A DNA stretch of 64,000 nt, taken from positions 1-64,000 of the IMG/VR virus record IMGVR_UViG_3300042471_000228; one strand, written 5' to 3'. This document shows, one piece after another, positions 45,401 through 53,605 of the stretch; within the stretch, counting starts at the first letter, position 1; each line of letters begins with the position of its first letter. The notes under the pieces are model-generated. The model was not told the origin of the DNA. It ran no database searches and worked only from the letters and a program-made list of their open reading frames with translations. The DNA comes from a virus. Position numbers and translations under genes: made by a program.

Positions 45401-46231
45401 GTCTCCCATATAGATACCACCTCCTTGCTGTTTTTTAATAGTACCTTTTTCTCTTTCGTAATCTATCTCTTCTTGTTCTGCTGGTTTGTTTTGCCATCTT
45501 TTAAGATCTTTATCGTAATAGTAAGTTCCTTTCTTTAATTGACCGGACTTCTGTGTATAGTTAGGATCATAAGAATCAAGAGTTCTATTCTTACTAATAC
45601 TTAAATTAACTGGTTGCAATTTAGTTTCTGATACTGGTAACTTAGTAATCGGTCTAGGTTCTACTCTTTCTAAAGGTGGTTCAAATACAACAGGTCGAGT
45701 TGGTTTTTTATATTGCGGATATAGTGTATTAATATCACCCATAGTGGGTTTATTACCATTAGCAAAAAAATTACCAGGATCTAAATAATAAGGTTTATTT
45801 CTTGGGGTTCTTATTTCCTCACCAAGTTCTCTAGCTCTTTGAGCAACTAAATCATGTGATACAATATTCCAATTTTCTCTTCTAGCATCTTCTAAAAGAC
45901 CAGGCTCATTAAAAGCGTTATATAAACTTAAACTATCAGCATATGCTTGATTAGCTATTTTAAATTCTTTAGGATCTGATATAACACGTGGCACTTGTCT
46001 ACCTTTTTGATATTTACCTAATGGTACTTCAGTAACATACTTACCAGGAAATTCATATTCTCCACCGGGCATCATCATCTGTTGATTACCAAGATCATCA
46101 ATACCAAGTATTGGGAACTTAACATCCTTCATAGTAATCCTGTTACTAGGAATGATGTTCATGTCATTAAATCTATCAGGACTATCTGGTAAATAACCCG
46201 TGTTCGTAATTTTTACTTTACGCTTATTCAT
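39455..46231 (-). CDS. Multi-domain virion cell-wall enzyme (zincin, PG-binding, NlpC/CHAP-like, GH24 lysozyme-like)
   Basis: The 2258-residue protein has, in order: an N-terminal virion region starting K-R-K-V-K-I; linker repeat 1 (about 272-289); a zincin motif H-E-I-A-H (H775, E776, H779) with P-T-E-L-H-A-E-L as candidate third ligand region; linker 2 (about 933-950); a peptidoglycan-binding-type domain (about 1088-1145, E-L-Q-K-F-L...D-G-I-D-G-I-F-G-K-K-T); and an NlpC/P60- or CHAP-like domain (Cys1237 in M-C-A-Q-Y, His1362 in T-H-V-G-V-V, with K-P-G-D-V-V-N between). Then come linker 3 (about 1662-1679), a GH24 lysozyme-like domain (about 1850-2010, I-E-E-N-G...I-A-Y-G-H-K-L-T...D-Y-T-Y-N-G), and a C-terminal tag V-R-K-V-K-I-K-S-L-P. 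It probably opens peptidoglycan during entry. The ATG overlaps the muzzle gene stop as TAATG. Confidence 0.8.
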   Translation of the reverse strand: MNKRKVKITNTGYLPDSPDRFNDMNIIPSNRITMKDVKFPILGIDDLGNQQMMMPGGEYEFPGKYVTEVPLGKYQKGRQVPRVISDPKEFKIANQAYADSLSLYNAFNEPGLLEDARRENWNIVSHDLVAQRARELGEEIRTPRNKPYYLDPGNFFANGNKPTMGDINTLYPQYKKPTRPVVFEPPLERVEPRPITKLPVSETKLQPVNLSISKNRTLDSYDPNYTQKSGQLKKGTYYYDKDLKRWQNKPAEQEEIDYEREKGTIKKQQGGGIYMGDYEFKDGGLVKYQKKGQVSFDEYMMEGLRPQTAVQDNTYVTNPRVEEAKRDERDGMTPAKKVKAAATKKKIAEEEKKEQIKQQLLDQGEIKPATDGTERLKNQFIYAMDQPLDAVGSLMQRGYVPQGNLSGNYPTSSPMSDVIGAFNPASVLMDVGRVGRDLGEKETYTTWGGAGELGLNTAGFLPFGSFAKKVSKSIPPKTYDNYTIDEFFKENNIGRSVDDIELEGLQDLERKRVSIDRVPESGYSENFTRVDQQKAFDDATEFQKKWTYNQAGLDDYNTRVKPQLDEISKARSKADSEFSANIDNIDNQLESISEQLKDPNNFERFESLSDEFFKLQDDRRKLESDWVTSHDVDLNKVNELKNSTSIYDPEFERKVLDLKRANADRDVDKLETVLPNDKKNKLVYFDENDPSFQNLPEYDKLFLKGNIDNIGGVRTQHSTITLGTQGRPVLTTHLAKEKLPRSLSNPFKTKTKDVLVDVNQNRLIDPNKIRHTNAHEIAHDAQKIGKWESTLESYDPQYEYFTSHANNPIAADFNRAMVQPNAPKTYRTWASAPTELHAELSGARANLASELMKRDGLSMQQAIDVIKQDRDDFTDYLIETGNLNKHFKPETSLEEKRRLIKMLPAAVPAIGAGYVGSQLYNRSQEPEGMRDGGIYLGKYEFRDGGLVKMVDGGSEKYAQAIQKDRFEKALGIPQERIALQKPQVDLKNMDAYFQDKFPALKTAQEEAAIQKEIKQYETSPKFSSTEPLYNNKENLVKDYKKSADYKLRFMNESDYSEDDIKSIQNNFKNAGVFESKEIDPKNYKSKEEVIELQKFLASNGLMDMLGKYGPNKDGIDGIFGKKTREAVEKYNEHNKPYKEGVLDDVTKKAIKDFKNQNDSKTTLGIQTPLDLNTFIQEDGSANISASNQAIRDFEKSLNSKGYFKGTKFNTDDITEFNPRVAFKFKLNPDSKTPFGMCAQYVNGTICDEDAAGFEARENLGLSGSAWHISDNIQSKGGKLVFAGLPERDQVPDLKNKDQIASFIKSNLQNQASYLKDIIGGGVTWDSKVKPGDVVNIFYEGSNYTEEAYNQTKSLNNRLFTTHVGVVKADDQGKLFVEHNVHGKVEKDPLTNFLEGKVKGNGKNKVSMISGITRPNYYEGALADGSGIPEQGVNYYQTEYGKFNPKGALARNEFDGLAESISGKTTYKFLKTIENNKKALLKDIPISENEFDKLMRVSRAIPTLETYAGKSSEQVNAFEKTLQDTFLSDREKSMGLTKLKDETNLNEELRKKLIKSDYELDKPEKAALPTFYKIAKDYLFLKEISNNKGINLTADQLAKLSGIAYNQSVGKIAKDLVDAGSYDNYINNRRSQAKAAGNDRFKYEDLVTVYDKQTMKKGGAVEGIYLGKYEFKDGGLVKYQSKGQVDQKELERRAKAMGWNTVDEYKNANWKRNTKPSTDTSDAFDLTLDAASFVPGYIGMGASAIGLGKNLYEGDLSGAALDGLNIATAGAAKWLRAAQQTAKLANATKAANKVAKQAKLLETASNPLVPKTIGAVRDIGNYQWGENFQPFAANATTVPSTPKQLRKKYTPTEEYIKALKIEENGIREGFNKNSQKWLPHASKEGGNKTIAYGHKLTDEEVRKGTYSKGITEKQAEELFNKDLANHLITAERVYNNRHGKNAFDKVPDTLKDLIVDYTYNGVIKDFTKFTSAIDEYSNAKTPKEKEVAHQKMLKEYKRTSKGKDMVSRNAFTKKILDSIPVKQEGGSTKGKEYKTPTGQSIYLDPNFKSYARYLDSNGNIIPVTELQKFSMIYDPQDNTWDSTHSEKPLKIRSRRMSFEDRLNKSLGDPMGKAAREAAEGLEPGEDPVDNFRHPLAGMYTQQAIANKTGNIPIVSPALGWLGANIMGVGHELGTIFNDDRPLKYKGREALEDILNNATGTTIGLLPIPNKVKKEILYKASAKNMLPDGISNPDGRDFYFKNNGGSVRKVKIKSLPRNTQ
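41195..41248 (-). repeat. Gly-Gly linker repeat 3
   Basis: It encodes G-I-Y-L-G-K-Y-E-F-K-D-G-G-L-V-K-Y-Q, followed by S-K-G-Q-V, and lies between the cysteine-peptidase-like and lysozyme-like parts. Confidence 0.9.
43382..43435 (-). repeat. Gly-Gly linker repeat 2
   Basis: It encodes G-I-Y-L-G-K-Y-E-F-R-D-G-G-L-V-K-M-V, followed by D-G-G-S, and lies between the zincin region and the peptidoglycan-binding domain. Confidence 0.9.
45365..45418 (-). repeat. Gly-Gly linker repeat 1
   Basis: It encodes G-I-Y-M-G-D-Y-E-F-K-D-G-G-L-V-K-Y-Q, followed by K-K-G-Q-V, and lies between the N-terminal virion region and the zincin region. Confidence 0.9.
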
Positions 46232-49200
46232 TATCTAGGAGAATATTGATTTTTAACATTGGTGATCTTAAACAACATTTTAACAGGTCCTGATACACTT
46301 CTAGATAAAAGGACATGTGTAGTATAGTGTCTAAATTTCTTTCTTTCAAAAGATGCCTTTTGATAATCTAAGTTATTAATATTTAAGTCTCTTTTGTAAC
46401 CGTTTAGTTCAGTGTTCCAAATTGGTTGTTGTACGTTCGGATATGTGAACTCTCCACGGTCACGAGTGATATCCCAGAACTGATTGAAGCGATACTTCTG
46501 TTCTTCTTTACTAAAGATGATATCAATACTTGTGGGATTAATCTTAGGATATTGTAGAGCAGCAATAGGATTACCTTTAGGATTTAGATTTAGATTTAAT
46601 ACCCCGGATACTTGTTCGGTGTTATGTACAATAGCATGATCAAAGTTAAAGTCAAGCACATGATACATATCTATACCATCAATATCGTAAGTATAACATT
46701 CTAAGTCATACTCTAAAGATTTAAGAGTGTTTACAGTTTGTCCAGTAGCAGCTATAAATTCAATCTCAAAAGGATAACTTATTCCGTAATATCTACAGAA
46801 CTCATAATCATTATCATTATGTTTCCATATACCACCAGCTTGAGACTGTAAGGTCTTGGTGGTAATAAAATAGTTCTTACTTGATATAGTTAGTTCTGGA
46901 TGCCAGTCATGGAAAGAGATCCACATTTTATTTTTAGGATCATAACTTATTGTCCAACTACAATCTTCAAAGTAATCAGGATCTCCTAATGTGACTTGAA
47001 TTGAGTCATTTATTAAGAACTTATTATAGCCGTATTGAGGTGCGTATTGAAACGATCCTGCAAAATCTCTACGTCTCCTAAAATCACGTTTAGAGAAGTA
47101 TAGTATCTGATTAGTATTATCAAATACTGATTGACAACCAATACCTACTACAGGATTATCTGTTAAGTAGTAATTAGGAAAATCTTTTATCAACTGATAA
47201 GGTAAATATTTGTTGAACCACCAACGCATTGCTGCAGCTGATATTTCTTCAATACCATTACCTGTTACAGCAAATACTTTTCCTTGAGACTGACTTAAAT
47301 AATAAACTCCTGCTGGTGTATTTGTCACAGACAATCTATTCTGACAAGATCCATGTTGAAACTCTGCATCAGCATTTGTAAGATACTGTAATGGTTGTGA
47401 GAATAATCCACCATCACCAATTGTAATCTTAGTTCCTGTATCTGTTTGTAAAGTATCTACACCTAAGAACTGTGCTGGAGATTGTGTTTCAAACAAAAGC
47501 AAAGCTCCATTTTTAGAAATCTGTTTTACACTTATAGGTTTTGATGTAAAGTCTTTATAGTTGTTAGGTAAGAAAACTCTCCAATAATCTTTTACCGCTT
47601 CGTCTTGCTGTGGTAAAGAATAGATTACTCTATTAGGATAATATGTAAAACATGTTTCTGCTACACTTGGATTATAGTATGTAGGCTGCATGTTTCCCCA
47701 CGATATAAAATTATTGAATATCTTAGATACACTTAATGATATATCATACTTAAAATAATTACCAGATTTAATGTGATCGATATCAAATAACTCTCTTAAA
47801 TTAGTATATGCATATGGATCATAGTGTCTTTCTGAAGGATCTTCTCCCCAGTCTCTTAAATCAATATTGATTTCAGACTCCACAAACAAATCAATAACAC
47901 CTGACTGGAATAAATAGAAATAGGCATTCTTTTTTAAGAACCTCAATCTATTTGCACTTTTCATATTATTAACAGCACTTCCGTCAATAGCATCACTAGC
48001 ACTATTTATAAAATCTAGCAATCCTGAAAAAATACCAGGATCTTCTTCGCTTGATGCATTTATATAAGAACTTACTGTTAGCTGTTCATCCAAATCCAGA
48101 TTAAACATGTTAGTTGGTAAACCTTCTAACATCTGACCAAAGTTTCCATCAACTGCTTTATTCAAAGCAGTATTTAAAAAACTAGTTATATCAAATTTTG
48201 TAAAGTCTGCCCAGAATCTAGGATTAGAAACCATTGTTCTAAGACGATAGTCAAACTCGGTACCATCGGGTTGATTAGATAACCAATCGTAAAAATAAAA
48301 GAATGTATTCTTTTCTGTATATCTACCTATATAAACATCTCCTCCAAAAACTAGTGAACTTTCAGCAATTACAGGAACTGTATATATATTACTTATATTC
48401 AGTAAAGGTTTATATGGAAATCTACAACGTGTTGTTAACTGCTTAACAGATGTTAATTGACCATACTGATTTCTAAAAGCTAACTTTAATGCACCATAAT
48501 ACATATAAGAGTTGGAATAGAAAGGTCTGCTAATACCTTCATCTGTTATATTAGCAGCTGTAACACGATCACTTAATATTTTTAAACTATCATCTGTACC
48601 ACTAGGATCATTTAGATTACCTATTAAATCCAGAGCAACAAATCTACCTCTATACAAATTATTAATTGTCTTATCTCCAATACTCTGTAATTGATTATCT
48701 ATATATCCAGCATCCTTTATAAATCTTCGGGAGTTGGTAGCAATATCTACATTACCTTTAGATGAATAATGAAAGTATCCATGTGATGTATAAGCTTGAG
48801 CATACTGAGTGTAGCTCATAATATTTAATAATATATTAAATACAGATTGAGCACCTTCTGCAAAGTAATTTAAATAAGTAACTACACCAACTGCGCCTCG
48901 TAATAAAGTAGGTAAATAGTTTTGATCACTAGGTTCTATAGTAATTTCTCTAGTGGATCCTTCACCGGTTACGCCTGGTGTAAGAAGTGCAGCGTCACCA
49001 ACCGCATTAGCAATAAGATATGTTGTTACTGCAGGATTGACACCTGTTACCGCTTCTGTAAATATTCTAGTAAAACCAGGAAACCTGCTCTCTAATGCTG
49101 ATTCATCTAATGCTGCTAAAGCAGGAGCAGGATTTGCTGGAAGAGCTCCAACAAGATTGGAAGTCCTACCTGACTTTAATACACGAGTATGTTTACCGTG

Positions 49201-51429
49201 CACACTCTTTCCTGCTAAACCTAAACCTATTACAGCTGATATAAAGAATACTAGGTTGGTTGGTAACTTCTCTAACGGGTGACCGTCTACAGGTGCAAAA
49301 GTTCCTTTGATATTTTGATACCTACCTAATTGTTTATATAGATGTAATTCGTTTGCTGATAGAAAAGGATTTTTAAATTGAGTATCTGGTGAATGAAAAC
49401 TTAAAAAACTTTGACTATAATCTGTTAGAAAGTTAGATGGATTGTTCCAAGCACCATCACTACCTGTTGTATACTGAGATGGGTTACCTGAATAGAACGG
49501 AAGTTTAGTTAACGACTTATCAGCACCTCTAAAGTTATAAGGATAGTTTTGATAGTAAATTGTTTCATTATCTACGTTTTTATACGAACGCATATTTTTA
49601 ACAACACCCTTTGCAATAATAGATCTATTACCATCACGAGAACTTCTTAGAATTTCATATGCAACAATACCGGGAATTGGATTACCATCGTTATCAAGAG
49701 GTGTATATATATTTTTAAAACGTACTCCTAATATTCTAATTGCACGCGCAGTGTTTTTAATTTCATATGAAGATGCGTTTAAAACAGGATTTCTTGTTAT
49801 ACCCAATCCTTCTGTTCCTTGTAAATTAGTTGGTGAATAATCTAATATTTCACCAGGCATCTTATGATGACGAATAGGTTTACCACATAAGTCATGATTA
49901 GGATTTCCTGAATTTGACCAAGTATGATAAGAGGAATTCCATACTTCTGGTTTAGTATCAGGATACTTTTCCGTAGATTCCCAATAACCCATCTTACCAG
50001 TAGCTATTGTTTTAAAAGGAATCACTTGCTCAGTGTCTTGTAAGTTTACATCTAAAGATGTTACATATGCAGTATTAACACTTCTCCAAAAAGGATCTGT
50101 AGTTAAATTTGTTAGATTATTAAATACAGAAGCTTGATGGGCGACGTCATTAGAACTTCCGGGAGATAATATTTCATATTCAGTTCCGTGATTATCAATT
50201 TCTCTACCCACTTCTTTTGCTCTACCAGGAATATGATAAGAACTACTGTAGTCACCTGTATTATAAACGAATCTAATCCAGAATGCATATTGTTCATCAC
50301 GCATATAACCGGTAACATTTCCACCTTTTCTATAATAATCAATAGGTGCTTCTATCATTACCCATTCTGTTTCAATTTTATTAGCAATAGGTTGATAATT
50401 AAAATCAAAACGTCCTGTAGGAGAAGTTCTTAACATGTAAGGACCATTAACAAAAATACCTTCTGACTTCTCAATTACTTGAGATCGTATTGGAATTTGC
50501 TCAATAGGTATTGTAGGTAAACTTTCATTTATATAATCGATGGCAATTTCTACATCTCCCTTTGTACTATATAGACCGATCCTCTTAGCACTAGTTTGTT
50601 GATTTATAGTTCTTACTATAACTAATTCAAACTCATCAAATGTTTTAGAATCTAATCCACGGATTGTTAACTCTAAAGATCCTGATGCATTAGCATGAGA
50701 AAATAAAGGTTGTACTATACTAGGTGAGTAATATTCTGTAACCTTCTGTCCATTTACGGAATATGCAATAACTGCATAATAAGATCCATTAAGTAGTGTA
50801 CCAGAAGATGCTCCTTTCCTAATCTCAATACAAGGTGTTGAAATTAATCTAGCGAGTCTTATTTCCTCACAGTCTAGTGTATATGGTGTACTTGGTTGAC
50901 AATCAACACAATCTGGATCAGAGTTAACATCTTCACAAATATATGGTACACCAGGCCATGGTTGTTCGAACGGTCCTAATCTAACATCACCTATGTTAAG
51001 AGTTCTATCAGGATTAACACCATCAGACCAATAAACCTGAAAAGTACAGTCAAAGTTCTCTTTAGATGTTCCTATAATAAGATTCGACTTTTTAAAATTC
51101 AAACAAGAGTCATTGACTACTTTAGTATATAGACAGTTACCTTCTGTAAATATTCCTATTTCTGAATTAAGATCGTTTGTTGAAAAGATTAAAAAGTGAT
51201 CACTTGTAATTCTAATTTGACCTATAATCGTATAGGGTGCTAATGCACATAGTTTATTACCTTGTTCGTTACCTATTATCCCTTGATCACCACCTACCGT
51301 AAAGTTTGTTGCGTTACGTGCATGTGACCATGTACCTTCTGGATAGAAGATATCATCATAGTCTTTGATCAGACCTTTATTAAAAATTTCTGATTCTTGA
51401 CTGATGGATGAATCTTTAGACTTTGCCAT
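46231..51429 (-). CDS. Muzzle / tail stabilisation-type protein
   Basis: The 1732-residue protein begins F-N-K-G-L-I-K-D-Y-D-D-I-F-Y-P-E-G-T-W-S-H-A-R-N-A, then G-G-D-Q-G-I-I-G-N-E-Q-G-N. An N-K-G-h...D...P...G-x-x-x-x-A-x-N...G-N-E start is typical of the large beta-rich tail protein of crAss-like phages (muzzle, or P22 gp10-like stabilisation protein), which forms the distal tail. The rest is long, beta-strand-rich and without enzyme motifs. A Cys-rich patch (C-V-D-C) occurs near residues 165-175. It sits directly after two ring/hub-type genes and before the cell-wall enzyme, as expected for a tail tip. The call is by N-terminal pattern, length and position. Confidence 0.7.
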   Translation of the reverse strand: MAKSKDSSISQESEIFNKGLIKDYDDIFYPEGTWSHARNATNFTVGGDQGIIGNEQGNKLCALAPYTIIGQIRITSDHFLIFSTNDLNSEIGIFTEGNCLYTKVVNDSCLNFKKSNLIIGTSKENFDCTFQVYWSDGVNPDRTLNIGDVRLGPFEQPWPGVPYICEDVNSDPDCVDCQPSTPYTLDCEEIRLARLISTPCIEIRKGASSGTLLNGSYYAVIAYSVNGQKVTEYYSPSIVQPLFSHANASGSLELTIRGLDSKTFDEFELVIVRTINQQTSAKRIGLYSTKGDVEIAIDYINESLPTIPIEQIPIRSQVIEKSEGIFVNGPYMLRTSPTGRFDFNYQPIANKIETEWVMIEAPIDYYRKGGNVTGYMRDEQYAFWIRFVYNTGDYSSSYHIPGRAKEVGREIDNHGTEYEILSPGSSNDVAHQASVFNNLTNLTTDPFWRSVNTAYVTSLDVNLQDTEQVIPFKTIATGKMGYWESTEKYPDTKPEVWNSSYHTWSNSGNPNHDLCGKPIRHHKMPGEILDYSPTNLQGTEGLGITRNPVLNASSYEIKNTARAIRILGVRFKNIYTPLDNDGNPIPGIVAYEILRSSRDGNRSIIAKGVVKNMRSYKNVDNETIYYQNYPYNFRGADKSLTKLPFYSGNPSQYTTGSDGAWNNPSNFLTDYSQSFLSFHSPDTQFKNPFLSANELHLYKQLGRYQNIKGTFAPVDGHPLEKLPTNLVFFISAVIGLGLAGKSVHGKHTRVLKSGRTSNLVGALPANPAPALAALDESALESRFPGFTRIFTEAVTGVNPAVTTYLIANAVGDAALLTPGVTGEGSTREITIEPSDQNYLPTLLRGAVGVVTYLNYFAEGAQSVFNILLNIMSYTQYAQAYTSHGYFHYSSKGNVDIATNSRRFIKDAGYIDNQLQSIGDKTINNLYRGRFVALDLIGNLNDPSGTDDSLKILSDRVTAANITDEGISRPFYSNSYMYYGALKLAFRNQYGQLTSVKQLTTRCRFPYKPLLNISNIYTVPVIAESSLVFGGDVYIGRYTEKNTFFYFYDWLSNQPDGTEFDYRLRTMVSNPRFWADFTKFDITSFLNTALNKAVDGNFGQMLEGLPTNMFNLDLDEQLTVSSYINASSEEDPGIFSGLLDFINSASDAIDGSAVNNMKSANRLRFLKKNAYFYLFQSGVIDLFVESEINIDLRDWGEDPSERHYDPYAYTNLRELFDIDHIKSGNYFKYDISLSVSKIFNNFISWGNMQPTYYNPSVAETCFTYYPNRVIYSLPQQDEAVKDYWRVFLPNNYKDFTSKPISVKQISKNGALLLFETQSPAQFLGVDTLQTDTGTKITIGDGGLFSQPLQYLTNADAEFQHGSCQNRLSVTNTPAGVYYLSQSQGKVFAVTGNGIEEISAAAMRWWFNKYLPYQLIKDFPNYYLTDNPVVGIGCQSVFDNTNQILYFSKRDFRRRRDFAGSFQYAPQYGYNKFLINDSIQVTLGDPDYFEDCSWTISYDPKNKMWISFHDWHPELTISSKNYFITTKTLQSQAGGIWKHNDNDYEFCRYYGISYPFEIEFIAATGQTVNTLKSLEYDLECYTYDIDGIDMYHVLDFNFDHAIVHNTEQVSGVLNLNLNPKGNPIAALQYPKINPTSIDIIFSKEEQKYRFNQFWDITRDRGEFTYPNVQQPIWNTELNGYKRDLNINNLDYQKASFERKKFRHYTTHVLLSRSVSGPVKMLFKITNVKNQYSPR

Positions 51430-51431
51430 GT

Positions 51432-52337
51432 TTAGACAGCGTTATTTATATTAAACTGAGTAGGGTGAGAATATGATTTGAACATGTCATAGTACTTAGA
51501 GTACATTGCTTTTCTATTCATCGCCCATACTTTTTGCATTTCGGAGAAGTTCGGTGTATTCACAATACTTAATGCATTGTTTCTTGCTGCACGAAGTTCC
51601 GCATTAACCAACTGAAATTGATTACTGACTGTAGGATTACCATCCATAAGCATATTCTCTAATATACGTTTCTTAAGAGCATACTCATAGAATTCATTTA
51701 TCATCGGATGATCCACAACTAGCAAGTTACCATCATCGTCTTCCATATTACCTTGGTAGTTAATATATAAGTTTCCGGTTTCAATATTCGTAAATATAAA
51801 ACCATCTTTGATATAACCTTCATCTTTTCCTTTATAATTAAGATCTGCACAATCACAATTGATCATGTATGAATTCTTAAATCTTAAAGGTGTTAGCATA
51901 TCGTAAGTGCGAGTTTCTGTCCCTATTACTTGAATCAAACTATATGTAGTACCACATTGAGTTAGACAAGTTGATTCTGGAGGAAGTGTTGTTCCTGAAC
52001 AAAGATTTGATTCAACCCAAGGTTTATAACTAGGCACTACTTCTTGAATATTAGTACCTTGTGGTACTTGTGTAGTAATACTATATGATCCGCAGATTAA
52101 TGCAAAGTTCATTACGTGAAAGTTCTCAGGAAGTCTTGCTCGATAGTGTTCAATCTCAAGGACTTTCTCCATGGTCTTTTCTACACGCAATCCTAGATCA
52201 TAATTAACCTTCATGGCAATCTTAATAAGTTGCGCAGGTTCAATAGCACCATCTGTAGCAATACTTCTTAGATCCGTTCTAACGTCTTCTAATAAAGATT
52301 CAAATGTTCTATATTTGAGAGTGTAATTGTAGTTCAT
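51432..52337 (-). CDS. Tail ring/hub-type structural protein (301 residues)
   Basis: The protein starts Y-K/R-T-F-E-S-L-L-E-D-V-R-T-D-L, with an alpha-helical N-terminal third (E-P-A-Q-L-I-K-I-A-M-K-V-N-Y-D-L-G-L-R) and a beta-rich middle with several Cys. A helical C-terminal part with A-E-L-R-A-A-R-N-N-A-L-S-I-V-N-T follows. Proteins with this start lie next to the muzzle gene in crAss-like genomes and belong to the tail ring/hub set. Which ring it forms cannot be told from sequence. It is separated from its neighbours by 2 bases on each side, so it is in one translational unit with them. Confidence 0.6.
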   Translation of the reverse strand: MNYNYTLKYRTFESLLEDVRTDLRSIATDGAIEPAQLIKIAMKVNYDLGLRVEKTMEKVLEIEHYRARLPENFHVMNFALICGSYSITTQVPQGTNIQEVVPSYKPWVESNLCSGTTLPPESTCLTQCGTTYSLIQVIGTETRTYDMLTPLRFKNSYMINCDCADLNYKGKDEGYIKDGFIFTNIETGNLYINYQGNMEDDDGNLLVVDHPMINEFYEYALKKRILENMLMDGNPTVSNQFQLVNAELRAARNNALSIVNTPNFSEMQKVWAMNRKAMYSKYYDMFKSYSHPTQFNINNAV

Positions 52338-52339
52338 AA

Positions 52340-53005
52340 TTATCTAAGTAAGCTTTGTTTATCAGCTGGTGCAGGATCTGTATTTATCTGCATGCTTCTC
52401 ATGAAGTCATTTATAACCTGTTGTTCTATTTGTGCAAATAAATCACCTGGAATATTTAAGTATTGTGATTGAACAGATTGACACTCATTATCACAAGTTA
52501 ATCCGGAAATCGATCCTTCAAATATTCCATCTATCTGAGCACTGTCCCATTCTACATTAGGAATGAATAAGTACCCATCTAATAACCAGTAATACTTTTT
52601 CTTATTATATTTGAATCCAGATGTTTTTTGTAATGACGTGTATAACTGAGGAGTGGTTCTAAATACTTCAACTGATCCATCTATTGATGCGACAGTTCTT
52701 AGTAATGGACCATTAGATCCTTCTAATATAGAGGGCAGCTTTTCTTTTGACCTTTTAATTTTAACACCAGACTGAACCTCACAACAAGCGGCAACTTTAT
52801 CCACCTCAATAAGATCAATGCAAGGTATTCTTTTATATAAAGAATTAAACTTTGCTTGCGATGTTTGTCCATCTTGACGTTTGATAAACATCTTAGCATA
52901 CTTAAGTATGTTACTGTAAATCAAACGGTCTGTGATAAAAGAATCAGCATCAACAGCTTTGATTCCATTACGTACTCGTGATATTGCTTCAGCGATTGTA
53001 TTCAT
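52340..53005 (-). CDS. Tail ring-type structural protein (221 residues)
   Basis: The N-terminal helices read I-S-R-V-R-N-G-I-K-A-V-D-A-D-S-F-I-T-D-R, then I-Y-S-N-I-L-K-Y-A-K-M-F-I-K-R-Q-D. This pattern is familiar from crAss-like ring/adaptor proteins beside the muzzle. The C-terminal half is beta-rich with a C-x-x-x-C and Tyr-rich stretch and ends in a helical segment (I-E-Q-Q-V-I-N-D-F-M-R-S-M). It overlaps the previous gene's stop by one base (TAATG). The assignment rests on recalled family pattern and gene order. Confidence 0.6.
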   Translation of the reverse strand: MNTIAEAISRVRNGIKAVDADSFITDRLIYSNILKYAKMFIKRQDGQTSQAKFNSLYKRIPCIDLIEVDKVAACCEVQSGVKIKRSKEKLPSILEGSNGPLLRTVASIDGSVEVFRTTPQLYTSLQKTSGFKYNKKKYYWLLDGYLFIPNVEWDSAQIDGIFEGSISGLTCDNECQSVQSQYLNIPGDLFAQIEQQVINDFMRSMQINTDPAPADKQSLLR

Positions 53006-53568
53006 TATTCAAATTCATTATAGTCTTCAGAGACATTTGTTTTCTTTCTAGTTTTTTGTTTATGGTAGTTAGATATATAATCCTTACCATTAACCTCTAC
53101 ATACATTTTCCAGTTCTCTGGAAATACCTTAGCGACCAATCGCTTAAACTCACGAGCTGGTTTAAATATCCACAAAGTACTATCTTCTATTCTATACTTT
53201 ACATTAGTGTTAGTATAGAATATCTTACCCAATTGACCATCGGTTGTCCAGTTCTTGTGCATTACTTTTACACCGTACTTAATAGACTTTCCAAAGTCAA
53301 TGTTTTCTTTCTGAACTAAGTGACAACTTCCTATAAACACTCTACCAATACCTTGTGATAGATCTACTCCTTCTCTCGTATTTATAATAGCATCAACGAC
53401 TTTCTCTTTGTTAAAGTTGCGGATGATCTTTGTTATCTCACTCTTCTTATACTTTTTAAACTCAGGATACTTTTCATAGAGTGTCTTGAAAAATGTTTCA
53501 TCATGCACCATCTTTCTGGGTACTCTATATCGAGGTTTATTAAGATTAGGTTTTCTAAAGTTCTCCAT
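53005..53568 (-). CDS. Conserved tail-module protein, function unknown
   Basis: The 187-residue basic protein has a helical N-terminal part (F-F-K-T-L-Y-E-K-Y-P-E-F-K-K-Y-K-K-S-E-I-T-K-I-I) and then a mixed alpha/beta region with I-G-R-V-F-I-G-S, Y-G-V-K-V-M-H-K-N-W-T-T-D-G and Y-R-I-E-D-S-T-L-W-I-F-K-P. A basic tail (K-Q-K-T-R-K-K-T) follows. It is the first gene after a terminator and candidate promoter, and it leads the ring/muzzle operon. I do not recognise a named family; similar proteins occur near tail genes of crAss-like phages, so a neck or assembly role is possible. Confidence 0.5.
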   Translation of the reverse strand: MENFRKPNLNKPRYRVPRKMVHDETFFKTLYEKYPEFKKYKKSEITKIIRNFNKEKVVDAIINTREGVDLSQGIGRVFIGSCHLVQKENIDFGKSIKYGVKVMHKNWTTDGQLGKIFYTNTNVKYRIEDSTLWIFKPAREFKRLVAKVFPENWKMYVEVNGKDYISNYHKQKTRKKTNVSEDYNEFE

Positions 53569-53605
53569 AGTCCTTATTATAATTTACAAAATTTATTCGA
53601 GGTTT

